A DNA stretch of 6,493 bases. It comes from an uncultured Porphyromonadaceae bacterium. GTDB taxonomy: Bacteria; Bacteroidota; Bacteroidia; Bacteroidales; Muribaculaceae. The DNA is taken from NCBI GenBank assembly GCA_900555715.1, contig USMC01000071.1, positions 1-6,493 of the forward strand, in the 5' to 3' direction. Under the pieces are notes generated by a model. The model was not told the origin of the DNA and ran no database searches. It saw only the letters and a list, made by a program, of their open reading frames with translations. The translations under genes and the position numbers were made by a program. Each line of letters begins with the position of its first letter. The stretch's first letter is position 1. This document shows positions 1 to 6,077 of the stretch, piece after piece.

Positions 1-1950
1 GACGCTCAGCCTGAAATATACTGGGCCGACGGCGACCTCATGGGCAATGCGGGAGCCGTCTATGCGGAAGGCAAATACTATGTGCTCAATTACCTCAACT
101 TCTTCGGCATGATGTATTGGAGCCATCTGGTGTGCGACCTGGAGCAGAAAAACTTCTCCTCCAGCATGTCATCCACATTCAGCCCCAAGGATGTCGGCAG
201 CGCACTCACGTACGACCCGACAACAGGCAATATCTATTCCGTATGTATCGACGAAATCAATTCCGGACGATATACCCTCAGCATCATGAACACGGAGAAC
301 GGCGCCAAAACGCCTGTGGCGCCTCTCGCACAGCGAATGCTCACCATGGCGGCGACCATCGACGGCACCATTTACGGCATAGGTCCTGACGGCGCCCTCT
401 ACATGGTCGACAAGACGACAGGCAGCGCAAAGTATGTCGGATCGACAGGTGTGCAGCCTAACGACGTCAACCAGAGCGCTGTCATCGACTATGCTACCGG
501 AATCATGTACTGGGCTGCCATGACAGAAGACGGCGGCGCGCTCTATACTGTCGACACCGCAACCGGAACGGCCGAACTGCTCTCTGTATTCGCAAACAAA
601 GAACAGCTCGTCGGTCTGTCGATTATTCAGAGCGCTGTGAGCCCGACAGCGCCCGAACCCGTCGCTAACTTCAAAGTCAACTTCATCAAAGATGCCTACA
701 AAGGCTCCTGCAGCTTCGCTCTGCCGAAAAACGACGTTTCAGGCAACGAACTCAGCGGTAAGCTGAAGTATACACTGACAAGCGGGAAAACAATCCTTGC
801 ACAACGCGAAGGTGCTCCGGGTGCTCCCATACTTCTCAGCATAGAACTTGAAAATGGCGGAAACACACCATTTACAGTTGTCGTGCAGAACGAAGCCGGC
901 GAAAACTCATTGCCCACTTCCACTTACAGATGGATAGGCATCGACACTCCGGCAGCAGTTTCCGATCTCACCCTCAATGCCGACGGCAACGAGCTCACAC
1001 TCACATGGAATCTGCCTGAAACAGGCATAAACGGAGGATATGTCGCACCAGAAAAAGTACGTCATATAATCACCCGTCACCCCGACGATGTCGTTATCTC
1101 GGATAATTTCGAAGGAACAGGCTTTACGGAAACAATAGAGACTGCCGCCATGATGAACATATCCTATACTGTTCAGCCTTACGTCGGCACAACGACCGGA
1201 CGCGCCACAGAATCGAACACAGTAGTCATCGGAAGCGGTCTGGCTGTACCTTTCAGCGAAGACCTCACAAAACCCGGATGCATTGATTTCTATACCGTTG
1301 TCGACGCCAATGGCGATAACTTCCGATGGTATTACTCAAGCTACGACGAGTGCGTCATAGCTGACTATACCACTTCAAGTCCGACAAACGACGACTGGCT
1401 GTTCAGCCCTGCCATTCATCTCGAAGCAGGTCTCAACTACAAGATCAGCCTCGACTTATGCTCCGCCGGCGTACGCAACTGGGATACATACGAACAGGAT
1501 GATGCGTATGCAGGAAATATCGGCGTCAGCATCGGAAAAAGCACTACCGTTGAGGCAATGACTAAAACTGTAATTGCCGACACAGAAGTAGTCAGCGCCA
1601 AGCGCTATATCCTCACGTCCGACGATTTCAGCGTTGACGAAGACGGTGATTTCTATCTCGGCATCAGCCATACTGGCAAAAGCGGCTATCCCGGATTGAA
1701 CCTCTACGGTATAGCTATGGAAACGACAGGCAGCTCAGACGTCGCAGATGTATCGGACAGCGCCGGCATAGCCGTCAGCACATCAGGAAAAATGATAGAG
1801 ATTTCCAATCCGGCAGGAATACCCGTGACTGTATACACCGTCGCCGGAAATACCGTTTTCACGGGCAACGGCTCGGCACAGCTCAGTGTCGCTCCGGGTG
1901 TCTACCTCGTAAGCACTCCGGCACACACCCATAAGATTCTCGTACGCTGA
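1..1950 (+). CDS. Secreted multidomain surface protein with choice-of-anchor-J-like domain and T9SS-type C-terminal tail (5' end missing)
   Basis: The reading frame is open from base 1, so the first ATG (position 40) is almost certainly internal and the signal peptide lies outside the window; 649 codons are visible. From about 1 to 640 there are repeated propeller-like units (TYDPTTGNIYS, IDGTIYGIGPDGALYMVD, IDYATGIMYW, LYTVDTATG). From 640 to 948 there is a beta-rich Ig-like stretch, and from 949 to 1233 a fibronectin-III-like domain (VSDLTLNADGNELTLTWNLP). From 1243 to 1725 there is a segment resembling choice-of-anchor J/cleaved-adhesin domains (PFSEDL, DDWLFSPAIHLEAG, YKISLDL). The last 60 or so residues (1762-1947; EISNPAGIPVTVYTVAGN, then APGVYLV and a basic HKILVR end) match the pattern of a type A T9SS sorting domain. 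By family knowledge such proteins are exported across the outer membrane and anchored or released at the surface. The ligand is unknown; adhesion or glycan binding is inference only. It ends just before a strong terminator. Confidence 0.85.
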   Translation, partial: DAQPEIYWADGDLMGNAGAVYAEGKYYVLNYLNFFGMMYWSHLVCDLEQKNFSSSMSSTFSPKDVGSALTYDPTTGNIYSVCIDEINSGRYTLSIMNTENGAKTPVAPLAQRMLTMAATIDGTIYGIGPDGALYMVDKTTGSAKYVGSTGVQPNDVNQSAVIDYATGIMYWAAMTEDGGALYTVDTATGTAELLSVFANKEQLVGLSIIQSAVSPTAPEPVANFKVNFIKDAYKGSCSFALPKNDVSGNELSGKLKYTLTSGKTILAQREGAPGAPILLSIELENGGNTPFTVVVQNEAGENSLPTSTYRWIGIDTPAAVSDLTLNADGNELTLTWNLPETGINGGYVAPEKVRHIITRHPDDVVISDNFEGTGFTETIETAAMMNISYTVQPYVGTTTGRATESNTVVIGSGLAVPFSEDLTKPGCIDFYTVVDANGDNFRWYYSSYDECVIADYTTSSPTNDDWLFSPAIHLEAGLNYKISLDLCSAGVRNWDTYEQDDAYAGNIGVSIGKSTTVEAMTKTVIADTEVVSAKRYILTSDDFSVDEDGDFYLGISHTGKSGYPGLNLYGIAMETTGSSDVADVSDSAGIAVSTSGKMIEISNPAGIPVTVYTVAGNTVFTGNGSAQLSVAPGVYLVSTPAHTHKILVR

Positions 1951-1964
1951 CAATTTCATTCACA

Positions 1965-2008
1965 CATAAAAAAGCAACGGAGAGCGCATTCTCCGTTGCT
2001 TTTTTATG
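1965..2008. terminator. Bidirectional intrinsic terminator between convergent genes
   Basis: A perfect 19-bp inverted repeat (1965-1983 with 1990-2008) encloses a 6-nt loop. The core GCAACGGAGA is flanked by A6 on the left and T6 on the right, so transcripts from either strand would form a hairpin followed by a U-run. It lies 14 nt after the stop of the upstream plus-strand gene and 11 nt past the stop of lgt, so it can serve both. Confidence 0.9.
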
Positions 2009-2019
2009 CTGTTGTTATA

Positions 2020-2859
2020 TTATTTCTTCGCCTCCCGGACAGCTGGATAGGTCTTTTCGGGGTGCGTCATCGCCCATACCACAAGAACAATACCAGCCAG
2101 AGCGAAAGGAATGCTCAGAAGCTGACCCATATTGAGCACCATATCGCGCTCAAAGGCAACCTGAGGATTCTTGATGAACTCGATGAAGAAACGCGTCAGG
2201 AATGTTCCTATCAGAAATACTCCGAAGAGAAGTCCCGGACGTTTTCCGGCGCCACGTTTCCAGTACATCCACATCATCAGACCGAACAGTGCCAGATATG
2301 TGAGCGCCTCGTAGATCTGCGTGGGATGGACCGGCACACCTTCATAGTACTGGTGCCACTCGCCCGAGCGCACAAACATGAATCCCCACGGAAGATCGGT
2401 AGCATGACCGAAAATCTCGCTGTTCATAAGATTACCGATTCGTATCAGACAGCCTACAAGCGCTATCGCAACGGTCAGCCTGTCGAATGTCCAAAGCGGA
2501 TTGCGCTTGGAAACAAACCAGCTGAAAAGGAGTACTGCAATGATTACGCCGACGGCACCGCCATGGCTCGCAAGACCTCCTTCCCATGTAGCGATGATTT
2601 TTTCAGGATGAACGCTGTAATAGTCCCATTGGTAGAAAAACACATGTCCGAGGCGGGCTCCGACAATAGTGCCGATGGCGACATAGATCAGAAGTGATCC
2701 CATCCAGTTATCGGGCGCGCCCTCTTTTTTGAACATACGCGCCACGATGTTGAAGCCAAGCCAGAAACCGATGGCAAACATCAGACCGTACCATCTTACT
2801 GTGATGAAGCCGTCGAAAATATCGGGATTCACATCCCATGTTATGAATTCGGGTAGCAT
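2020..2859 (-). CDS. lgt: Phosphatidylglycerol--prolipoprotein diacylglyceryl transferase
   Basis: Lgt is an inner-membrane enzyme that moves the diacylglyceryl group of phosphatidylglycerol onto the lipobox cysteine of prolipoproteins, the first step of lipoprotein maturation. The 279-residue product has the usual family length and several hydrophobic segments. Family landmarks are present: RWYG (Tyr24), GGLASHGG (His99, the conserved HGG histidine), RIGNLMNSEIFG (Arg140, Asn143, Glu148, Gly151; the Lgt signature region), HPTQIYEAL (178-186) and TRFFIEFIK (Arg223, Glu227), with a conserved GQLLSIP stretch near the end. No key residue appears to be missing. The ATG at 2859-2857 is the first start after an in-frame TAA (2874-2872), and a weak AGAAGA lies just upstream. 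The gene stands alone on its strand, divergent from nadC and convergent with the surface-protein gene. Confidence 0.97.
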   Translation of the reverse strand: MLPEFITWDVNPDIFDGFITVRWYGLMFAIGFWLGFNIVARMFKKEGAPDNWMGSLLIYVAIGTIVGARLGHVFFYQWDYYSVHPEKIIATWEGGLASHGGAVGVIIAVLLFSWFVSKRNPLWTFDRLTVAIALVGCLIRIGNLMNSEIFGHATDLPWGFMFVRSGEWHQYYEGVPVHPTQIYEALTYLALFGLMMWMYWKRGAGKRPGLLFGVFLIGTFLTRFFIEFIKNPQVAFERDMVLNMGQLLSIPFALAGIVLVVWAMTHPEKTYPAVREAKK

Positions 2860-2885
2860 TATTCTTCTGTTTTATGAAATTTCCA

Positions 2886-2893
2886 CAAAGTTA
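2886..2893 (-). promoter_or_regulatory. Putative lgt promoter, -7 element
   Basis: On the minus strand this reads TAACTTTG, an exact match to the Bacteroidetes TAnnTTTG -7 consensus. It would place transcription start about 20 nt before the lgt ATG. No clear TTTG -33 element sits at the usual 19-21 nt spacing, so the call rests on the -7 box and its position. Confidence 0.5.
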
Positions 2894-2930
2894 CGACAAA
2901 AAATTTCACCTTCAGTCATACCCTTAATTT

Positions 2931-2950
2931 TTTCGGGCTGTTTCGGGCTG
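2931..2950. repeat. Perfect 10-bp tandem duplication in the lgt/nadC intergenic region
   Basis: TTTCGGGCTG occurs twice back to back (2931-2940 and 2941-2950), between the putative divergent promoters of lgt and nadC. It could be a replication-slippage duplication or a paired protein-binding site; the sequence alone does not decide. Confidence 0.85.
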
Positions 2951-2955
2951 TTTTA

Positions 2956-2987
2956 TTTCGGAATGTGATGGAATTGGTTTAAATTTG
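2956..2987 (+). promoter_or_regulatory. Putative nadC promoter (Bacteroidetes type)
   Basis: TAAATTTG at 2980-2987 matches the Bacteroidetes -7 consensus TAnnTTTG exactly. TTTC at 2956-2959 is one base off the -33 TTTG, with a 20-nt spacer, which is the normal spacing. Transcription would start near 2994, giving a leader of about 30 nt before the nadC ATG. Confidence 0.6.
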
Positions 2988-3025
2988 CATCAGTAATGGC
3001 ATAGATACGAACAATAATAACTGAT

Positions 3026-3880
3026 ATGGATACAAAAGAAGAACTTATCGACCGTCTCATAGACCTGTCGTTCGCCGAGGATATCGGCGATGGCGACCAT
3101 ACAACTTTGAGCACCATAAGTGCTGACGCCATGGGACGCCAGCATCTGCTTGTCAAAGAAGAAGGCATACTCGCAGGCGTAGATATTGCCCGCCGCGTTT
3201 TCAACAAATTCGACCCGACGCTGAAAATGACAGTCTTCATTGAGGACGGAACACATGTCAGACCAGGCGACATCGCATTTGTCGTCGAAGGTCCGGTCCG
3301 TTCTCTTCTCCAGACGGAACGTCTGATGCTCAACATCATGCAGCGCATGAGCGGAATTGCCACAATGACAGCGAAATACCAATCTCGTCTCGAAGGGCTG
3401 CCCTGCAAGGTTCTCGACACCCGCAAGACGACACCCGGAATGCGCATCCTCGAAAAAGAAGCTGTGCGTATCGGCGGCGGCTCCAACCACCGTATCGGTC
3501 TTTTCGACATGATTCTCATAAAAGACAATCACGTCGACTTCGCCGGCGGCATTCCGCAGGCAATCGCTTCCGCTAAAGCGTACTGCAAGGAAAAGGGGAA
3601 AAACCTGAAGATAGAACAGGAAGTAAGAAACACCGAAGAAATACGTCAGGCACTCGAATGTGGTGTCGACAGGATAATGCTCGATAATTTCACCCCCGAA
3701 CGGACGGCAGAAGCTGTTAAACTCATCCGCTCCATCAACCCCAAGGTTGAAATAGAATCAAGCGGAGGAATAACACTCGAAACCCTGCGCCAGTATGGCG
3801 AAGCCGGAGTCGACTTTATTTCTGTCGGTGCGCTGACACACTCCGTCAAGGGTCTCGACCTCAGTTTCAAGGCTTGCTGA
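3026..3880 (+). CDS. nadC: Nicotinate-nucleotide pyrophosphorylase (carboxylating); quinolinate phosphoribosyltransferase
   Basis: NadC is a cytoplasmic enzyme that converts quinolinate and PRPP to nicotinate mononucleotide, CO2 and pyrophosphate, completing de novo synthesis of the NAD precursor. The 284-residue length is typical. Family motifs in order: EDIGDGDHTT (18-27), TERLMLNIMQRMSGIAT (97-113, with the conserved Glu-Arg pair), DTRKTTPGMR (131-140), GGGSNHRIGLFDMILIKDNH (150-169, conserved His-Arg and Lys), EQEVRN, DRIMLDNF (215-222), ESSGGI (244-249) and GVDFISVGALTHS (261-273). The substrate-contacting Arg and Lys positions look intact. The ATG at 3026 follows an in-frame TAG (3002-3004), so no longer start is possible. 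No strong Shine-Dalgarno is visible, as is usual in this phylum. The stop is a tandem TGA-TAA. nadA and nadB are not in the window. Confidence 0.97.
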   Translation: MDTKEELIDRLIDLSFAEDIGDGDHTTLSTISADAMGRQHLLVKEEGILAGVDIARRVFNKFDPTLKMTVFIEDGTHVRPGDIAFVVEGPVRSLLQTERLMLNIMQRMSGIATMTAKYQSRLEGLPCKVLDTRKTTPGMRILEKEAVRIGGGSNHRIGLFDMILIKDNHVDFAGGIPQAIASAKAYCKEKGKNLKIEQEVRNTEEIRQALECGVDRIMLDNFTPERTAEAVKLIRSINPKVEIESSGGITLETLRQYGEAGVDFISVGALTHSVKGLDLSFKAC

Positions 3881-3898
3881 TAAACTTAATATTCCTAT

Positions 3899-5371
3899 AT
3901 GTACAATTTCAAACATCTTTCTATTCCAGCATTTGTCGCTGCCCTTCCGGTATTTGCCTTCGCACAATACCCTGCTGAGTCATACCTGCTCACCGACGGC
4001 GGCAAGACCCTCATGTCATGGACCGGCGACGAAACTGCCATAGACATGAACAGTGATCCCGTCCTCGCCCAGGTGACTGCCATAGATGTCAACGCCTTCC
4101 GCGGCAAAGGCATACAGAGTGTCGTTGTTGGCGACAAAGTAACGACTATCAGCCGTTTCGCGTTCATGGACTGCACCTCGCTCACGAAAGTATCTCTTCC
4201 TTCCTCTCTGACCGACTTGCAGAATGCCGTTTTCTCGGGTTGCACCGCGCTCACGGAAGCAGATATTCCCGCAGGCATCAGATCGCTGAGCAACTCGCTC
4301 TTCTACGGATGTACGGCTCTTCGTAAAGTCACAGTACCCGCCGGGCTCACCGAAATAGGTTCCGGCACATTCTCCGACTGCTCCTCGCTTGCCGGCATCG
4401 ACATTCCCGAAGGCGTCGAAACAATCGGCGACGAAGCATTCTCGGCTTGCGCTGCCATCACCGACATCGTTCTGCCCAACTCGCTCACGACAATAGGCTC
4501 CGGAGCATTCGAGGACACCCGGCTGCTTGAGCATGTCGTATTCGGACGCAACATCACCGAATTCGGCTCTTCAGCATTCTCAGGTTCGGGCATTGTGTCC
4601 GCCGACATGTCGGTGCTTCAGGACGAAGTGAAATACTACGCCAATTGCTTCGAGAACTGCACACGTCTTGCCGAAATATCGCTCCCCGAACACGTCGGTT
4701 TCATCGGCAACGGCATGTTCACCGGATGCACCGCGCTCAAAAGCGCAGCTATTCCTGACACATGGGACAACATTCCTGCCAAAATGTTCCAAGGCTGTAC
4801 AGGGCTTGTAAGTATTGACATGGGCAAAGGTGTCACATCCGTCAAGAACACCGCATTCTTCGGTTGCTCGTCGCTGCACGACATACGCTGGAGTCCGGTG
4901 CTGAACACTATCGACTGGAACGTGTTCTTCGAATGCAATGCCATCACTGAAATAACCCTTCCCGAAAGCGTTGAAAGAATCGACGACTACGCTTTCTGCT
5001 CAATGGCATCGCTCGTACACGTGTCGCTTGGCTCAAAAATCAACGCCATCGGTCAGGAATGCTTTTCAATGAACCCGTTACTCTCCACATTCGAGATTTC
5101 TGCCACCACTCCGCCTGCACTCGGCAGTTATTGCTTCTACAAGTCTCCTGTCGAAAATGCTACGCTCTATGTTCCGGAAAGCTCCGTAGAATCATACCGC
5201 ACAGCCGCCCAATGGAAAGATTTCGGCGCCGTGACAGCTCTCTCTTCCGGCATAGATGACATAACCGTAGAAAGCGCCAAAGGCGTCACATACGACCTCT
5301 CCGGACGCCGGACAGCCAATCCGTCGAAAGGCAGTATTATCATCCGCAACGGCAAAAAAATCCGCCTGTAA
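3899..5371 (+). CDS. Secreted BspA-like leucine-rich-repeat protein with Bacteroidales C-terminal tail
   Basis: The 490-residue product begins with a signal peptide (MYNFKHLSIPAFVAALPVFAFA, probable cleavage near residue 22 before QYP). Residues 67-410 are about 15 repeats of roughly 23 residues of the BspA/LRR_5 type: F-x-x-C-x-x-L-x-x-[VI]-x-[LI]-P-x-x-[LV]-x-x-I. Examples are FSDCSSLAGIDIPEGVETIG and FSACAAITDIVLPNSLTTIG. The 206-245 stretch is more degenerate. Residues 419-442 (ATLYVPESSVESYRTAAQWK) are the usual capping motif that follows these repeats. The C-terminus (YDLSGRRTANPSKG then IIIRNGKKIRL) resembles the short tails of T9SS-exported Bacteroidales proteins, so a surface or secreted location is likely. 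Known BspA proteins bind host matrix proteins or other bacteria; that role here is inference. It starts 18 nt after nadC in the same frame, separated by three in-frame stops, and may be read from the nadC promoter. Confidence 0.9.
   Translation: MYNFKHLSIPAFVAALPVFAFAQYPAESYLLTDGGKTLMSWTGDETAIDMNSDPVLAQVTAIDVNAFRGKGIQSVVVGDKVTTISRFAFMDCTSLTKVSLPSSLTDLQNAVFSGCTALTEADIPAGIRSLSNSLFYGCTALRKVTVPAGLTEIGSGTFSDCSSLAGIDIPEGVETIGDEAFSACAAITDIVLPNSLTTIGSGAFEDTRLLEHVVFGRNITEFGSSAFSGSGIVSADMSVLQDEVKYYANCFENCTRLAEISLPEHVGFIGNGMFTGCTALKSAAIPDTWDNIPAKMFQGCTGLVSIDMGKGVTSVKNTAFFGCSSLHDIRWSPVLNTIDWNVFFECNAITEITLPESVERIDDYAFCSMASLVHVSLGSKINAIGQECFSMNPLLSTFEISATTPPALGSYCFYKSPVENATLYVPESSVESYRTAAQWKDFGAVTALSSGIDDITVESAKGVTYDLSGRRTANPSKGSIIIRNGKKIRL
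4097..5128 (+). repeat. LRR-coding repeat region (about 15 units, 69-bp period)
   Basis: This is the part of the LRR gene that encodes about 15 imperfect 23-residue leucine-rich repeats. Units begin at the conserved Phe of the F-x-x-C motif. They are diverged at DNA level, so this is an old protein repeat and not a recent tandem array. Unit length stays at 23 residues in nearly all copies, with small deviations around residues 230-250 and after residue 390. Confidence 0.8.
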
Positions 5372-5388
5372 GAGACTACTTCATATAC

Positions 5389-5425
5389 AAACGGCGTTCG
5401 ACTCCCATAGCCGAACGCCGTTTTT
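5389..5425 (+). terminator. Intrinsic terminator of the nadC/LRR transcript
   Basis: A perfect 10-bp GC-rich stem, ACGGCGTTCG (5391-5400) with CGAACGCCGT (5412-5421), encloses an 11-nt loop and runs into a T5 tract; two A-T pairs extend the stem outward. It begins 17 nt after the LRR stop. On the minus strand the tail is only a short T run followed by mixed bases, so it is a weaker but possible terminator for the convergent lipoprotein gene. Confidence 0.85.
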
Positions 5426-5457
5426 GTAAAAGAACAATGTGAAGTTATCAGAGAATT

Positions 5458-5982
5458 TTAACGAGGTTTTCCTCTCCCTCCACATACTCCGCATCGTTTG
5501 TTTCCTTTGCAGACAGGACAAATCATATAACCATCTTCTGAGCCATATTGCCCTTTGCATCTGACAACGCCGACTCCTTTGCAGAACTGACATCTTCCAG
5601 TCCCATGACAGTTGTGACAATTGTTGCCAGAATTTGTGTTAGAATTTTTGCCTTGACTATAGCCACTACCATCGTCGACACTATACCCTCCTCCGTATCC
5701 TGTGCCGCCTGTAGCCTGATCAATTTGGCGAAGTCCCTTACGAAGCTTTTCAGCGTTTTCTTTTGTGGTTAGACCGGTGCCTTTGCAACTGCTACAGGTC
5801 GCACTATATCCGTACATGGAAAAAACACCTGTTCCAGAGCACATCGGACACATAACTAAGCTTTCTGACTGCTGCGCAAGATACTCATGATCACAATGCA
5901 TGTGCTTCTTCTCACAAGACGTCATAACTGCTAATAAAATAAATGATACGATAAGAAGAGTGAAGTGAATTTTTGTTTTCAT
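5458..5982 (-). CDS. Small lipoprotein with six DnaJ-type zinc knuckles and no J domain
   Basis: The 174-residue product starts with a lipoprotein signal peptide: MKTK, a hydrophobic core, then the lipobox-like VMTSC with Cys23 as the expected lipidated residue. After it, HMHCDHEY (27-34) is rich in possible metal ligands. Cys pairs of the DnaJ zinc-finger CxxCxGxG type follow: CPMCSGTG (45-52), CSSCKGTG (63-70), CHNCHGTG (122-129), CQFCKGVG (131-138), CPVCKGNK (155-162, lacking the last Gly) and CGVCGGRG (164-171). A Gly/Ser/Asn-rich linker (about 91-121) separates the first two knuckles from the last four. There is no HPD-containing J domain and no DnaJ substrate-binding domain. By homology of the motif it should bind zinc; a chaperone, redox or scaffold role is unproven. 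It is an envelope protein, presumably an Lgt substrate. The ATG at 5982-5980 is chosen because it gives an intact signal peptide. The surrounding DNA is more AT-rich than the left of the window. Confidence 0.85.
   Translation of the reverse strand: MKTKIHFTLLIVSFILLAVMTSCEKKHMHCDHEYLAQQSESLVMCPMCSGTGVFSMYGYSATCSSCKGTGLTTKENAEKLRKGLRQIDQATGGTGYGGGYSVDDGSGYSQGKNSNTNSGNNCHNCHGTGRCQFCKGVGVVRCKGQYGSEDGYMICPVCKGNKRCGVCGGRGKPR
5470..5850 (-). other. Zinc-knuckle (CxxCxGxG-like) cluster region
   Basis: This span encodes residues 45-171 of the lipoprotein, holding six CxxC knuckles arranged as two, a flexible linker, then four. Five of the six keep the full CxxCxGxG pattern; the fifth ends in GNK. 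A lone Cys at residue 142 (RCKGQYG) looks like a degenerate half-knuckle. Confidence 0.85.
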
Positions 5983-6032
5983 TTTAAGTGAATTTATATC
6001 ATATTTGAAGCAACATGATGCGAATAAATAAT

Positions 6033-6040
6033 CGAATTTA
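6033..6040 (-). promoter_or_regulatory. Possible weak promoter of the zinc-knuckle lipoprotein gene
   Basis: On the minus strand this reads TAAATTCG, one mismatch from TAnnTTTG, about 50 nt before the start codon in the AT-rich gap between the two minus-strand genes. The -33 region is only T-rich, with no TTTG. Read-through from the upstream gene is an equally good explanation, because no terminator is evident in the gap. Confidence 0.25.
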
Positions 6041-6077
6041 CTAAATAACAGTAATTTATAAGTAAAAATAAGTCTAC

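Noticed and set aside
1996..2697. 233-codon open frame on the plus strand opposite lgt
   Set aside because: It lies wholly inside lgt on the other strand and begins inside the terminator. Its translation is rich in His, Arg and Cys with no domain-like pattern, whereas the minus-strand product is a clear Lgt.
2989..3025. Possible hairpin ATCAGT (2989-2994) with ACTGAT (3020-3025) just before the nadC start
   Set aside because: Only 6 bp with a 25-nt loop, and the left arm would lie upstream of or at the predicted transcription start, so it is unlikely to act in the mRNA.
2953..3532. Two overlapping minus-strand open frames (191 and 180 codons) opposite nadC
   Set aside because: Both are antisense shadows of a gene with all NadC motifs; their translations are of low quality and have no recognisable features.
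3895..4947. Several minus-strand open frames opposite the LRR gene, some with repeated motifs
   Set aside because: Their apparent repeats simply mirror the 69-bp LRR periodicity of the plus-strand gene.
4097..5128. Regular repeat period considered as a CRISPR-like or tandem DNA array
   Set aside because: The period is 69 bp in frame with a diverged LRR protein motif and there are no identical repeats separated by unique spacers.
5963..5995. Direct repeat AAGTGAATTT (5963-5972 and 5986-5995) flanking the lipoprotein start codon
   Set aside because: A 10-bp repeat in AT-rich DNA, one copy inside the signal-peptide codons; chance is a sufficient explanation and no operator structure is evident.
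6038..6054. Possible terminator hairpin TTACT/AGTAA between the two minus-strand genes
   Set aside because: A 5-bp AT-only stem without a clear T-run is too weak to support a terminator.
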